A stretch of 39,282 bases of DNA from Paraburkholderia aspalathi. Lineage in GTDB: Bacteria; Pseudomonadota; Gammaproteobacteria; Burkholderiales; Burkholderiaceae. The position numbers were made by a program, and so were the translations under genes. The stretch's first letter is position 1. Every line of letters begins with the position of its first letter. Where the stretch lies: NCBI RefSeq assembly GCF_900116445.1, contig NZ_FPBH01000055.1:1-39282 (forward strand), in the 5' to 3' direction. Below are positions 16,777 through 25,667 of the stretch, piece after piece. The notes beneath the pieces are model-generated. The model was given only the letters and a program-made list of their open reading frames with translations. It was not told the origin of the DNA and did not search any database.

Positions 16777-17208
16777 ATGGGAATGAACGTATCTTCGGGC
16801 GGTGGTAGTTCCGAACCGGATGTGATGGTCGATATCAACACCACGCCGCTGATCGACGTGATGCTGGTGTTGCTGATCATGTTGATCATCACGATTCCGA
16901 TTCAGACGCATGCCATCAAGATGAATTTGCCGATCGGCAATCCGCCGCCGCCGATCACGCAGCCGGAAGTGGTGCAGATCGATATCGACTTCGACGGCAC
17001 CACGACCTGGAACGGTCAACCGGTGCCGAACCGCGCAGCGCTCGAGTCCAGGCTCGCGCAGGTGGCGGCCGAACCGGTTCAGGCGGAAATTCATCTGCGG
17101 CCTAACAAATTGGTGCCGTACAAGGATGTCGCCGCGGTGATGGCGTCCGCGCAACGACTGGGCGCGACGAAAATCGGCCTGATCGGCAACGAGCAGTACA
17201 TGCAATAG
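16777..17208 (+). CDS. exbD: ExbD, second copy
   Basis: The 143-residue product repeats the ExbD plan, with DINTTPLIDVMLVLLIMLII as the membrane segment carrying the essential aspartate and a periplasmic domain ending ATKIGLIGNEQYMQ. I chose ATG 16777 because GGAGGTGATC, a full match to the anti-Shine-Dalgarno region, ends just before it; an in-frame GTG at 16771 lies inside that site. It differs from the first copy along most of the periplasmic domain, so it is a distinct paralogue. Two ExbD subunits with one ExbB could form a mixed complex or serve different receptors. Confidence 0.94.
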   Translation: MGMNVSSGGGSSEPDVMVDINTTPLIDVMLVLLIMLIITIPIQTHAIKMNLPIGNPPPPITQPEVVQIDIDFDGTTTWNGQPVPNRAALESRLAQVAAEPVQAEIHLRPNKLVPYKDVAAVMASAQRLGATKIGLIGNEQYMQ

Positions 17209-17217
17209 GGAAGTGGA

Positions 17218-18423
17218 ATGCTAACGATCCATCAACGGTTCAAGCGCGCCGTCATTGCGGCCGCTATCGGAGGGCTGTCGGCGCTCGTCGTGCTGCCGGT
17301 CACGTCTCACGCGGCCGACACTTTGCGGCCGGATGTGGCGAAGCCGCTGAACGCCGCGCAGGATCTGTATCGCGCGCACAAGTACAAGGACGCGTTGACG
17401 AAGATCGATCAGGCCGACGCCGTGCCGGGCAAAACGCCCTATGAAAGCTACATGATTCAGGAGATGCGCGGCGCAGCTGCAGCGGCAGCCGGTGAATCCG
17501 GTGTGGCCGCGCAGGCCTACGAAACCTTGCTGGGTTCAGGGCGCCTGACCGGTGCTGACGAGCAGCGCACCACCGCAGCGCTCGCAGGCATCTACTTCCA
17601 GCAGAAAAACTACGCACAATCTGCGAAGGTCGCGCAACGCTATCTGAAGTCGGGCGGCAGCGATCCCGACATGCGCACGTTGCTTGTTCAGTCTTACTAC
17701 CTGTCAAACGATTGCGCCAGTGTTGTGAGCCTGCTCAAACCGGGCATCGATGCGCAAGTGCGCGCCGGTCATGCGCCCGACGAGTCGCAACTGCAATTGC
17801 TCGGCACCTGCGCGCAACGCGTGAAAGATGATGCGACGTACCGCAGCACGCTCGAAAAGCTGGTTGCCTATCATCCGAAGCAGTCTTACTGGGATGATCT
17901 GTTCAACGCGATTCGCAGCAAGCCCGGCTACTCGTCCGCGCTGGATATCGACACCTTCCGTCTGCGCCGTGCGACCGGTTCGCTCAGTACGGCCGACGAC
18001 TACATGGAAATGACGCAACTCGCGATCGTGGCCGGCACTACGGCCGAAGGCAAGCAGGTTATCGATCAAGGCTTTGCGTCAGGCGTTCTGGGCCACGATG
18101 CGCAGGCCGATCGCGAGAAGCGGCTGCAGGCACTCGCCGCGAAGCGTGCGCAAGCGCCGGCCGATCCCGCAAACCCCGTCGCGCCGGTCGACGTCGCCTT
18201 CAACGAGGTCTTCGCCGGGCAGGCCAAGCAAGGTCTCACGGCAATGGACGCTGCGATCGCGAAGGGCGGAATCGATCATCCGGACCAGGCACAACTGCAT
18301 CTCGGCGAGGCGTACTACATGGCGGGCGATAAAGCGCGTGCAGTGCAAACCTTCCGCGCAGTGAAGGGTACCGATGGTTCAGCCGACCTCGCCCGTTTGT
18401 GGGTGCTGGTGGCGTCGAAGTAG
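17218..18423 (+). CDS. Periplasmic helical-repeat (TPR-like) protein of the TonB operon
   Basis: The 401-residue protein has a signal peptide (basic start, hydrophobic AVIAAAIGGLSALVVLPV, likely cleavage after SHA). The rest is rich in paired helices of tetratricopeptide type, for example LNAAQDLYRAHKYKDALTKI near the start and AQLHLGEAYYMAGDKARAVQ near the end. It begins nine bases after exbD2 with GGAAGTGG ahead, so it belongs to the same operon. Proteins of this kind often act as scaffolds, and here it might link TonB/ExbBD to a receptor or the cell wall. The repeat class is judged by eye. Confidence 0.8.
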   Translation: MLTIHQRFKRAVIAAAIGGLSALVVLPVTSHAADTLRPDVAKPLNAAQDLYRAHKYKDALTKIDQADAVPGKTPYESYMIQEMRGAAAAAAGESGVAAQAYETLLGSGRLTGADEQRTTAALAGIYFQQKNYAQSAKVAQRYLKSGGSDPDMRTLLVQSYYLSNDCASVVSLLKPGIDAQVRAGHAPDESQLQLLGTCAQRVKDDATYRSTLEKLVAYHPKQSYWDDLFNAIRSKPGYSSALDIDTFRLRRATGSLSTADDYMEMTQLAIVAGTTAEGKQVIDQGFASGVLGHDAQADREKRLQALAAKRAQAPADPANPVAPVDVAFNEVFAGQAKQGLTAMDAAIAKGGIDHPDQAQLHLGEAYYMAGDKARAVQTFRAVKGTDGSADLARLWVLVASK

Positions 18424-18458
18424 CGGCATCCTGGCCCCGATATGTTTTTTCCTGCGAA

Positions 18459-18496
18459 GTGCCTCCGAGGTATCCGTGCATCGAGCCGGGAGGCAC
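18459..18496 (+). terminator. Possible hairpin after the TonB operon
   Basis: GTGCCTCC (18459-18466) pairs perfectly with GGAGGCAC (18489-18496) across a 22-base loop, 36 bases after the last operon gene. There is no U-run, so termination is uncertain. Confidence 0.35.
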
Positions 18497-18669
18497 ATTC
18501 TCGCCATATGGGACACATGCCGTCGCGAATAGACGGGGGTGGTTGTGTGCGCAACCATCGCCCGGTTTGCGGCGAGTATGAAAGTGTCCCGGCGATCGCC
18601 TTGATGGAGTCACTTACGGCGGCAACTAACCAGACATATCGCGCATGTCTTAGGGAGGATGTTGCAATC

Positions 18670-18688
18670 AACGAAACATAGTTTCGTT
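18670..18688. promoter_or_regulatory. 19-bp palindrome, candidate operator of the XRE-cupin gene
   Basis: AACGAAACATAGTTTCGTT has perfect 8-bp arms around a 3-base centre. It lies 39 bases upstream of the likely start codon and next to a possible -35 (TTGACT, 18703-18708). Size and symmetry suit a dimeric XRE repressor, so autoregulation is plausible but unproven. Confidence 0.55.
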
Positions 18689-18726
18689 TCATCAAACTAA
18701 TTTTGACTACGGGATTCTGTCTTGCT

Positions 18727-19302
18727 ATGGTTTTGCCACTCGATAACAAGGCACAGGTCGCAGTTTCTATAGGAAGCAAAATCCGCGCGCTTCGGCAACG
18801 GCTCAAGCGCACGCTGGATGAAGTGGCAACCACGGCGGGAATTTCCAAGCCCTTTTTGTCGCAGGTGGAACGAGGTCACGCAACACCGTCGATTACATCG
18901 CTAGTTGGTATTGCTCGGGCTTTAGGTGTAACGGTGCAGTACTTCGTCGATACACCAACTGAAGACAGGTCGGTGCAAAGAGGCAAAGAGCTGAAGTACT
19001 TCGGCTTCGACGGAACCGCGAATCTTTTTGGACGGCTGACGAATCTGTCGGTTGGCAGCAAGCTGGAAGTGATTCTCGTCAGGATGCCGGTTGGGCAGAA
19101 CCCGTCGGAAGTCACGACGCATGCAGGGGAAGAGTTCTTGTATGTGATGAGCGGTCAGATATCGCTCACGTTAGAAGGTACAACGTTCGTATTGCAGGCC
19201 GGTGACACCGCGCACTACGAGTCCACTGTGCCGCACGCCTGGTGCAATACTGCTCGCGAAGAAGCGGTGGTCGTCTGGGTGGGCACGCCAAGATTGTTCT
19301 AG
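18727..19302 (+). CDS. XRE-family regulator with C-terminal cupin sensor
   Basis: The 191-residue protein has an N-terminal XRE helix-turn-helix (IGSKIRALRQRLKRTLDEVA, then TTAGISKPFLSQVERG) and a C-terminal cupin_2 barrel (VTTHAGEEFLYVMSGQISL, then LQAGDTAHYESTVPHAW). This is the PuuR/SutR-like build in which the cupin binds a small ligand and controls DNA binding. The start is ATG 18727 or TTG 18703; neither has a strong ribosome-binding site. It sits between the TonB operon and the receptor gene, both on the same strand, and may control the receptor or the whole peptide locus. The ligand is unknown. Confidence 0.9.
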   Translation: MVLPLDNKAQVAVSIGSKIRALRQRLKRTLDEVATTAGISKPFLSQVERGHATPSITSLVGIARALGVTVQYFVDTPTEDRSVQRGKELKYFGFDGTANLFGRLTNLSVGSKLEVILVRMPVGQNPSEVTTHAGEEFLYVMSGQISLTLEGTTFVLQAGDTAHYESTVPHAWCNTAREEAVVVWVGTPRLF

Positions 19303-19684
19303 ATGTCTTTGCTTCATGCTTTCGTCGAAAGCGGTCAAGCTGTATTTGTAAGCATTACTTAAGGTTGAATCGGGAATAAGTCCGATTGGGAGCGTGTTGC
19401 CCCAATAGCCAGAGCCCGAAGTAGTAGAAGTGAAAACAATTAGAAAGCGCTGCGCATTTCGTTTGTAATAAATAAGTAGTCCGATATTGAAGTATCTGAA
19501 GTGTCCCGTCTTCCTGTCTGTATTTGCAAACTGGTGAGCTGTTGACCGGTTTGCCGGGCAATGGAAGGACGGGGCAGCTTTGACGGAGCGCGGCGCAAGA
19601 TCGCCGTATATCGAGTGGGGAGGTTCACAAGACCTCTCTTCACACACACAGCTGTGGCCTTAATTGACGAGCGGGAAGGGGAAA
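19303..19684. other. Intergenic region upstream of the receptor gene
   Basis: No gene is supported in these 380 bases. GCTTTC-GTC-GAAAGC (19318-19332) is a small hairpin close after the XRE-cupin stop codon. Composition is AT-richer than its surroundings at about 19340-19500, as expected for a promoter region, but I cannot pick a convincing -35/-10 pair, Fur box or copy of the 18670 palindrome. Confidence 0.4.
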
Positions 19685-22426
19685 ATGAAACAAAGGGCAT
19701 TGGCGTTGGCCATCAAAAGAATAATCTGGGCTGAACTGGCATTGTCGGCCGTAATCGCCGTACCGGCGTTTGCACAAAGCCAGCCGGCCACCACCGGAAC
19801 CGCGGCAGGCGCGACGACGGAGAGCACGCCGGCAGCGGCTGCAACTCCGGCATCGGGCACCGCCGCGACACCGTCCGCGGACAACACGACCGCGACGCCG
19901 GCTGGCAAAGGCGTTCAGCAACTGAAGAAATTCGAAGTGACCGGGTCGCTGATTCGCAGCTCGGACAAGGTCGGCTTTAATCAGGTTCAGACGGTTACGC
20001 AGAAAGACATTCAGAATAGCGGTGCAACGACCGTCTCTGATTTTCTGCGCGACACTTCGGCTAACTCGGCGAATAGCTGGAGCGAAGGCCAGTCCGGCAA
20101 CTTCGCCGCAGGCGCCGCGGGCATCGCCCTGCGCGGCCTCAGCGAAAAGTACACGCTGGTGCTGGTGGATGGACAGCGCGTTGCGCCGTTCGCGTTCTTC
20201 TCGAACAGCGTCGACTCCTTCTTCGACCTGAACACGCTGCCGTTGAACTCCATCGACCGCATCGAAATCGTGAAGACGGGCGCCGTGTCGCAATACGGCT
20301 CGGATGCGATCGCAGGCGTGGTCAACATCATCACGAAGCACGACTTCCAGGGCCTGCAACTCGACGGCAGCTACGGCAGCGCCATCAACGGCGGCGGCGG
20401 TGCCGGCACGACCAAGTTCGGCGCGCTCGGCGGCTTCGGCGATCTCAACTCCGATCGCTTCAACGTGACGGCTGCCGCGAGCTACTACAAGTCGAACGGC
20501 TTCACGCTCGCAGACCGTGACTCGACGCGCAATCAGGACTTCACCAATCAACCGGGCGGCCTTTCGTTGCTCGCGCCGTCGTACTGGAATATGCCCGACG
20601 GCAGTGTGCAGGCGTTGAGCGGCTGTCCGTCCGGCGGTTCGGTGCGCCCCGCTGCCACCAACTCGCTGACTGCCGGCAAGGCGGGCACGGTCTGCGCATT
20701 CAATACCGCAGAAGACACGTCCATCGCGCCGATGACCGAGCGTCTCAATGCGAAGCTTCACGCTGACTTCAAGATCAACGATACGACCACGGCATTCGGC
20801 GACTTCCTGATCAGCAGAAACACAACCACCACCAACGATGGTCTGTGGGGCAACGTAGTCGGCAACCCGCAGAATCCCACGCTGGTGTTGAACCCGCAGA
20901 CGAAGCTGCTTACCCCGTTTAGCACTGTTGTGCCGGCGACCAACCCGTACAATCCGTTCGGGGTCGGCACAGCGCTCACGTATGCTTTCCCGAACGCGGT
21001 CGCGGAAAAGACGGATGCCACGTACTGGCGCGCATCGACGGGTGTCAAGGGTTCGTTCAACCTGCCGAACGGTGAATGGGATTGGGCGACGTCGGTCAGC
21101 CACTCGCAAAGCACGGTCGCGAACACCTACACGAACCAGCTGAACTCCGCCGCACTGGCCAACATTTACCAGAACGGTACGCTGAATTTCGCGAATCCGT
21201 CGGCTACGCCCAATGCGTTCAACGGGCTGTACCAGGATGCGGACAACCTGGGTGTCTCGAAGCTCGATACGGTTGACGCGACGTTGTCGACGCCGGAGTT
21301 GTTCCACCTGCCGGCGGGCGACGTAGGTCTTGGGTTCGGTGCGCAGTTCACGCACCAGAGCGAAGTGCTCACGCCGGGTGCGGCATTCCTGTCGGGCCAG
21401 GTCATCAATCCGAATCTCCAGACGGTGAACGGTCAGCGCAATGTGGCGGCCGTGTATTACCAGGTGGACATTCCGATTGTGCGCAACCTGACATTCAGTC
21501 AGTCGGGTCGTTACGACCACTACAGCGATGTGGGTGGTGCGTTCTCGCCGCGCTTTGCGTTGCGCTATCAGCCGGTTCAGGCGTTGACGATGTACACGTC
21601 GTATGACCGCGGTTTCCGTGCGCCGACGTTCGTGGAAAACAGCAAATCGCAAACGCTCGGGATCCAGGTTGATCCGAACACGGGTCTGAACTACACCTCG
21701 ATCACAGAGGGTAATCCGAACCTGGCGCCGGAGCACACGCGCAACTTCAACATCGGCTTCCAGTTGTCACCGACCCGTACGACCGATGTCGGCCTTGACT
21801 GGTACAAGATTCGCGTCGACAACGTGATCGGCCAGGGTTCGCCTTCGCAGGTTGTTACCGATCCGACAACGGGTGACGTGCTGTACAAGGTCATTCCGTA
21901 TCAGAACCTCGGCTACCTCGACACGAACGGCTTCGAAGGCACGTTCCGTCAGGCGCTGCCGACGACGACCGCCGGTACGTTCACCTTGTCGACTGACTGG
22001 GCGTATGTGAACAGCTTCAAGATCGGCTTCCTGGGCGGAGCACCGGTGAACGGTGCAGGTAACAACTTCACCCTCACGCAACCGTTCGGCGGCAGCTTCC
22101 CGCGCTGGAAGGGCAACACCACCCTGGACTGGACGTACCACAAGTTCGACGCAGCATTGACGTGGCAGTTCACGGGTCCGTACGCGCAGAATCTGAATCC
22201 GGCCGCGTCGAGCAGGGTGGGATCGTACAGCCAGTTCAACTTGATGATGACGTACACGGGCTTCAAGCACTGGACGATTTACGGCGGTATCGACAACATC
22301 TTCAACCGCACGCCGCCGTACGATCCGATCTTTGCAAATGGCACGTTGGATCAGAACGGGTACGATCAGTCGATCTATACCTACATTGGCCGTTTCGCGC
22401 AAATCGGCGCAACGTACAAGTTCTGA
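19685..22426 (+). CDS. TonB-dependent outer membrane receptor
   Basis: The 913-residue protein starts at ATG 19685 after GGGAAGGGG. A signal peptide (cleavage near AFA-QS) is followed by a low-complexity Ala/Thr/Pro segment to about residue 75. The plug domain includes FEVTGSLIRSSDKVGFNQVQ, LRGLSEKYTLVLVDGQRVAP, and IDRIEIVKTGAVSQYGSDAI with AGVVNIITK. A large beta-barrel follows and ends in IGATYKF, with the terminal phenylalanine typical of outer membrane barrels. It would import a large or scarce ligand using TonB. The plug resembles receptors annotated as iron-complex type, but next to a peptide importer the ligand may be a peptide. A strong terminator follows, so it is probably a separate transcript. 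Confidence 0.94.
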   Translation: MKQRALALAIKRIIWAELALSAVIAVPAFAQSQPATTGTAAGATTESTPAAAATPASGTAATPSADNTTATPAGKGVQQLKKFEVTGSLIRSSDKVGFNQVQTVTQKDIQNSGATTVSDFLRDTSANSANSWSEGQSGNFAAGAAGIALRGLSEKYTLVLVDGQRVAPFAFFSNSVDSFFDLNTLPLNSIDRIEIVKTGAVSQYGSDAIAGVVNIITKHDFQGLQLDGSYGSAINGGGGAGTTKFGALGGFGDLNSDRFNVTAAASYYKSNGFTLADRDSTRNQDFTNQPGGLSLLAPSYWNMPDGSVQALSGCPSGGSVRPAATNSLTAGKAGTVCAFNTAEDTSIAPMTERLNAKLHADFKINDTTTAFGDFLISRNTTTTNDGLWGNVVGNPQNPTLVLNPQTKLLTPFSTVVPATNPYNPFGVGTALTYAFPNAVAEKTDATYWRASTGVKGSFNLPNGEWDWATSVSHSQSTVANTYTNQLNSAALANIYQNGTLNFANPSATPNAFNGLYQDADNLGVSKLDTVDATLSTPELFHLPAGDVGLGFGAQFTHQSEVLTPGAAFLSGQVINPNLQTVNGQRNVAAVYYQVDIPIVRNLTFSQSGRYDHYSDVGGAFSPRFALRYQPVQALTMYTSYDRGFRAPTFVENSKSQTLGIQVDPNTGLNYTSITEGNPNLAPEHTRNFNIGFQLSPTRTTDVGLDWYKIRVDNVIGQGSPSQVVTDPTTGDVLYKVIPYQNLGYLDTNGFEGTFRQALPTTTAGTFTLSTDWAYVNSFKIGFLGGAPVNGAGNNFTLTQPFGGSFPRWKGNTTLDWTYHKFDAALTWQFTGPYAQNLNPAASSRVGSYSQFNLMMTYTGFKHWTIYGGIDNIFNRTPPYDPIFANGTLDQNGYDQSIYTYIGRFAQIGATYKF

Positions 22427-22451
22427 GGTCGCTGTAGTTGATCTGATGGAA

Positions 22452-22500
22452 GCACCGCTCCGGTTCCGTTCGTGCAAGGAACCGGAGCGGTGTGCTTTAA
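22452..22500 (+). terminator. Strong terminator after the receptor gene
   Basis: ACCGCTCCGGTTCC (22454-22467) and GGAACCGGAGCGGT (22478-22491) form a perfect 14-bp stem, extended by a C-G pair and a G-T pair, with a 10-base loop and then GCTTTAA. It begins about 25 bases after the stop codon. Confidence 0.85.
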
Positions 22501-22638
22501 GCGGCGACTCATCGTAAGGCGGCGCAGTCTGCCTGTCGTCGCAATGGACCAGCGTGCACCGGTAAAGCCAACAGGTTGTACTCGTGCCGCAGGACGAATC
22601 GCGCGCAGGTCACGAGCCGGTGCGCACTGTATGGGCTG

Positions 22639-24606
22639 ATGAAAAGAATGATGAATTCCGGACTGTTGCGCCTGCACGACGCGATTGGATGTTTGCTCGG
22701 CGCAGTGCGCCGCGCCGCGAGCATCTCGTTCGTCATTGCCGCTGCGCCTGGCCTACTAGCGGTATGCGGAGCGATGCCGACGGCGGCGCAGGCAAAACCG
22801 TCGATTTCACAGTACGACCAACCGAAATATCCCGCCGATTTCACGCACTTCGACTACGCGAATCCCGACGCGCCCGCGAGCGGCTCGCTCAGTTTCGAAA
22901 ACTATAGCGAACTGCAGACTTACGATTCGCTCAATCCGTTCCTCGTGCGTGGCGCGCCCGCGCCCGACATCCAGAATCTGATGTTCGATACGCTGATGCA
23001 GCGTAGCTGGGACGAACTGGCCTCCGAATATCCGCTGATCGCCGACGATGTCGAAGTCGCATCGGATCTGACGTCAGCGACATTCCATATCAATCCCGCC
23101 GCACGCTTTTCGAACGGCGATCCGATTACGGCCGCCGACGTCAAATATTCGTACGACACGTTGACGAGTCCGCAGGCTTCGCCGCTTTTCAACGCGCAGT
23201 TCTCAATCATCAAAAGCGCGACGGTAATCGACAAGAGCACGATCCGCTTCGATTTCAAGCACGCTGAACGCGATGCGCCATTGATTGCCGGCGACCTGCC
23301 GATTTTCTCGCCGAAGTGGGGGATGCAACCCGATGGCAAGCGTCTGCCATTCGACCAGATCTCTTCCATGCCGCCGATCAGTAGCGGCGCCTATCTGATC
23401 GAGAGCCGCAAGAACGACAAGCAGATCACGTATCGCCGCAACCCTGACTACTGGGCGGCGAATCTGCCTTCGCGACGTGGCATGTTCCGTTTCGAGCGCA
23501 TTACGTTCAACCTGTACCGTGACCATTACACGCAGCTCGAAGCCTTCAAGGCGGGCGACGCGGACGTCATCGTCGAATACAGCGCGACGCAGTGGGCGCG
23601 CAAATATGTCGGCAAGAACTTCGACAACGGACTGCTGAAGAAGGGCGAATTCGCCGACGGTCCCGCGCAGATGCAGGGCATGCTGATGAATATGCGCAAA
23701 CCGATGTTTCAGGATCCGCGCGTGCGTCATGCCCTGACGCTGGCACTCGACTACGACTGGATGAACCGGATGATGTTCTACGGTCAATACCGGCGTACGA
23801 ACAGCTATTTCGAGGCCAGTCCGTTCGGTGCGACCGGCATGCCGGGCGAGAAGGAACTGGCGTTGCTCGAACCATTGCGTGGCAGCGTGCCGCCTGAAGT
23901 GTTCGGCCCGATGCTCAAACAACCCGACACGATTCCACCGAATTCCCTGCGCGGCAATTTGCGCGTTGCGCGCGATCTGCTGGCGCAAGCCGGTTGGCAC
24001 TATCGCGACGGCGCATTGCGCGACGCCAACGGTACGCCGATGACGATCGAGATCATGGACGATCAGCCCGGCATGGATCGTCTGATCCTGCCGTATATGC
24101 AGGCGCTCGGCATGCTCGGTATTCAGGCCCATATGCGCGAAATCGACAGCGCGTTGTACGAGAAACGTCTGGACAATTTCGAGTACGACATGACCACCTT
24201 CATCTATCCGCCGGTCACGATTCCGGGCGCCGAACTGACCCGCCGCTTCGGCAGTGCGGCTGCGTCCGAAGTCGGCTCCGAGAACTATACGGGCATCCGT
24301 TCGAAGGCGGTCGACTCGCTGATTCACTCCGCGCTCACCGCCACCAATCTCGACGATCTGGAAGCCGCAACCCGTGCGCTGGATCGCGTGCTGATCTATT
24401 CGTTCTATCTTGTGCCCGAGTACTACGCGCCGGGCGCACGCATCGGCTACAAGACCGCCATCGGCTTTCCGAAGACCGTGCCGAACTCCTATCTGTACGA
24501 AGACTGGGTCATCGACTACTGGTACGCGAAAGCGCCGGGCGCACAGGCGACGCAGAAACTCGAGGCCGCGCAATCCGCGAGTTCAACCACGGCCACGGCC
24601 CACTGA
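22639..24606 (+). CDS. yejA: YejA-like periplasmic peptide-binding protein
   Basis: The 655-residue solute-binding protein belongs to family 5 (SBP_bac_5). A signal region with hydrophobic core ISFVIAAAPGLLAVCGAM ends near AAQAKP. The mature part begins YPADFTHFDYANPDAPASGS and includes SLNPFLVRGAPAPDIQNLMF, both typical of the YejA branch, and later YRRNPDYWAANLPSRRG. The start is uncertain: ATG 22639, 22648 or 22651 are possible, and an open frame continues up to TTG 22576. It is the first gene of yejABEF-type order and should deliver peptides to the permeases. YejABEF in enterobacteria imports microcin C and other peptides. Confidence 0.92.
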   Translation: MKRMMNSGLLRLHDAIGCLLGAVRRAASISFVIAAAPGLLAVCGAMPTAAQAKPSISQYDQPKYPADFTHFDYANPDAPASGSLSFENYSELQTYDSLNPFLVRGAPAPDIQNLMFDTLMQRSWDELASEYPLIADDVEVASDLTSATFHINPAARFSNGDPITAADVKYSYDTLTSPQASPLFNAQFSIIKSATVIDKSTIRFDFKHAERDAPLIAGDLPIFSPKWGMQPDGKRLPFDQISSMPPISSGAYLIESRKNDKQITYRRNPDYWAANLPSRRGMFRFERITFNLYRDHYTQLEAFKAGDADVIVEYSATQWARKYVGKNFDNGLLKKGEFADGPAQMQGMLMNMRKPMFQDPRVRHALTLALDYDWMNRMMFYGQYRRTNSYFEASPFGATGMPGEKELALLEPLRGSVPPEVFGPMLKQPDTIPPNSLRGNLRVARDLLAQAGWHYRDGALRDANGTPMTIEIMDDQPGMDRLILPYMQALGMLGIQAHMREIDSALYEKRLDNFEYDMTTFIYPPVTIPGAELTRRFGSAAASEVGSENYTGIRSKAVDSLIHSALTATNLDDLEAATRALDRVLIYSFYLVPEYYAPGARIGYKTAIGFPKTVPNSYLYEDWVIDYWYAKAPGAQATQKLEAAQSASSTTATAH

Positions 24607-24614
24607 GGAACACC

Positions 24615-25667
24615 ATGCTCGCCTACATTCTCAGACGATTGCTGTTGATGGTGCCGACGCTGCTCGGCGTGGTCACGCTGACCTTTGTCGTCACGCAGTT
24701 CGTACCGGGTGGGCCGGTCGAACAGGTGATGACGCAACTCCGCCACGGCGCTGGCCGTGGCGGAGAGGCGGGGTCGGGTGGCGGAGGCTATCACGGCAGC
24801 CAGGGTGTCGATCCGCAGCAACTCGAGCAGATCAAGAAGCAATTCGGCTTCGACAAGCCGCCGCTCGAGCGCTACGTTCTGATGCTCAAGCGCTATGCGA
24901 CCTTCGATCTCGGCCAGTCCTACTATCAGCATGACAGCGTGTGGGACGTCATCAAATCGAAGCTACCCGTGTCGATCACGCTCGGCTTATGGACGGTGAT
25001 GCTCACGTATCTGATATCGGTGCCGTTAGGCATTGCGAAAGCGGTGCGCAACGGCTCGCGCTTCGATACCGTGACCAGTGTGCTGGTGCTCGCCGGTTAC
25101 GCGATTCCCGGTTTCGTGCTGGGTGTGCTGTTGCTGATGCTGTTCGGCGGTGGCACTTTCTGGCAGGTGTTTCCGATGCGCGGCCTCACCTCGGACAACT
25201 TCAACGACCTCAGTGCCTTCGGCAAGCTGCTCGACTATTTGTGGCACATCGTATTGCCGGTCACGGCTTCAGTAGTGGGCAACTTCGCGATCGTCACGAT
25301 CCTGACCAAGAATACTTTCCTCGAGGAGATAGGACGTCAATACGTATTGACTGCACGCGCTAAAGGAGCGCCGGAGCGCGACGTGCTGTGGAAACACGTG
25401 TTGCGCAATGCTGCGATTCCGTTGCTGACCGGTTTGCCGGCAGCCTTCGTCGGCGCCTTCCTGAACGGCAATCTGTTGATCGAAACCCTGTTCTCGCTCG
25501 ACGGCATGGGCCAACTTTCGTATGACTCGGTGATTCGCCGTGACTATCCGGTCGTGCTCGGTTCGCTATTTCTGTTCACGCTGATCGCCCTCGTAACCAA
25601 ACTCATTGCTGACGTCTGCTATGTCCTCGTCGACCCCCGCATCCAATTCAACCGCCTGGACCGCTGA
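24615..25667 (+). CDS. yejB: YejB-like ABC peptide permease
   Basis: The 350-residue membrane protein starts at ATG 24615 after GAGGAACACC, eight bases past the yejA stop. MLAYILRRLLLMVPTLLGVV is the usual first helix of DppB/OppB/YejB permeases. The GGPVEQ segment, a glycine-rich insert near residues 45-65 and the following FGFDKPPLERYVLMLKRY are features of YejB. The EAA loop for the ATPase is ARAKGAPERDVLWKHVLRNA. The protein ends CYVLVDPRIQFNRLDR. The end of the gene overlaps the start of yejE by 47 bases. Confidence 0.94.
   Translation: MLAYILRRLLLMVPTLLGVVTLTFVVTQFVPGGPVEQVMTQLRHGAGRGGEAGSGGGGYHGSQGVDPQQLEQIKKQFGFDKPPLERYVLMLKRYATFDLGQSYYQHDSVWDVIKSKLPVSITLGLWTVMLTYLISVPLGIAKAVRNGSRFDTVTSVLVLAGYAIPGFVLGVLLLMLFGGGTFWQVFPMRGLTSDNFNDLSAFGKLLDYLWHIVLPVTASVVGNFAIVTILTKNTFLEEIGRQYVLTARAKGAPERDVLWKHVLRNAAIPLLTGLPAAFVGAFLNGNLLIETLFSLDGMGQLSYDSVIRRDYPVVLGSLFLFTLIALVTKLIADVCYVLVDPRIQFNRLDR

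Noticed and set aside
18659..18700. 13-codon leader frame after a GGGAGG sequence
   Set aside because: The purine run touches the start codon, leaving no spacing, and the frame overlaps the palindromic operator candidate.
19171..19647. 158-codon minus-strand open frame over the receptor upstream region
   Set aside because: Half of it overlaps the cupin domain of the XRE gene, and the composition is not protein-like.
13556..19684. Fur boxes ahead of tonB or the receptor gene
   Set aside because: I looked for GATAATGATTATC-like sites and found no convincing match.
19640..21736. A 698-codon minus-strand open frame
   Set aside because: It is antisense to the TonB-dependent receptor, Arg/Val-rich and without recognisable motifs.
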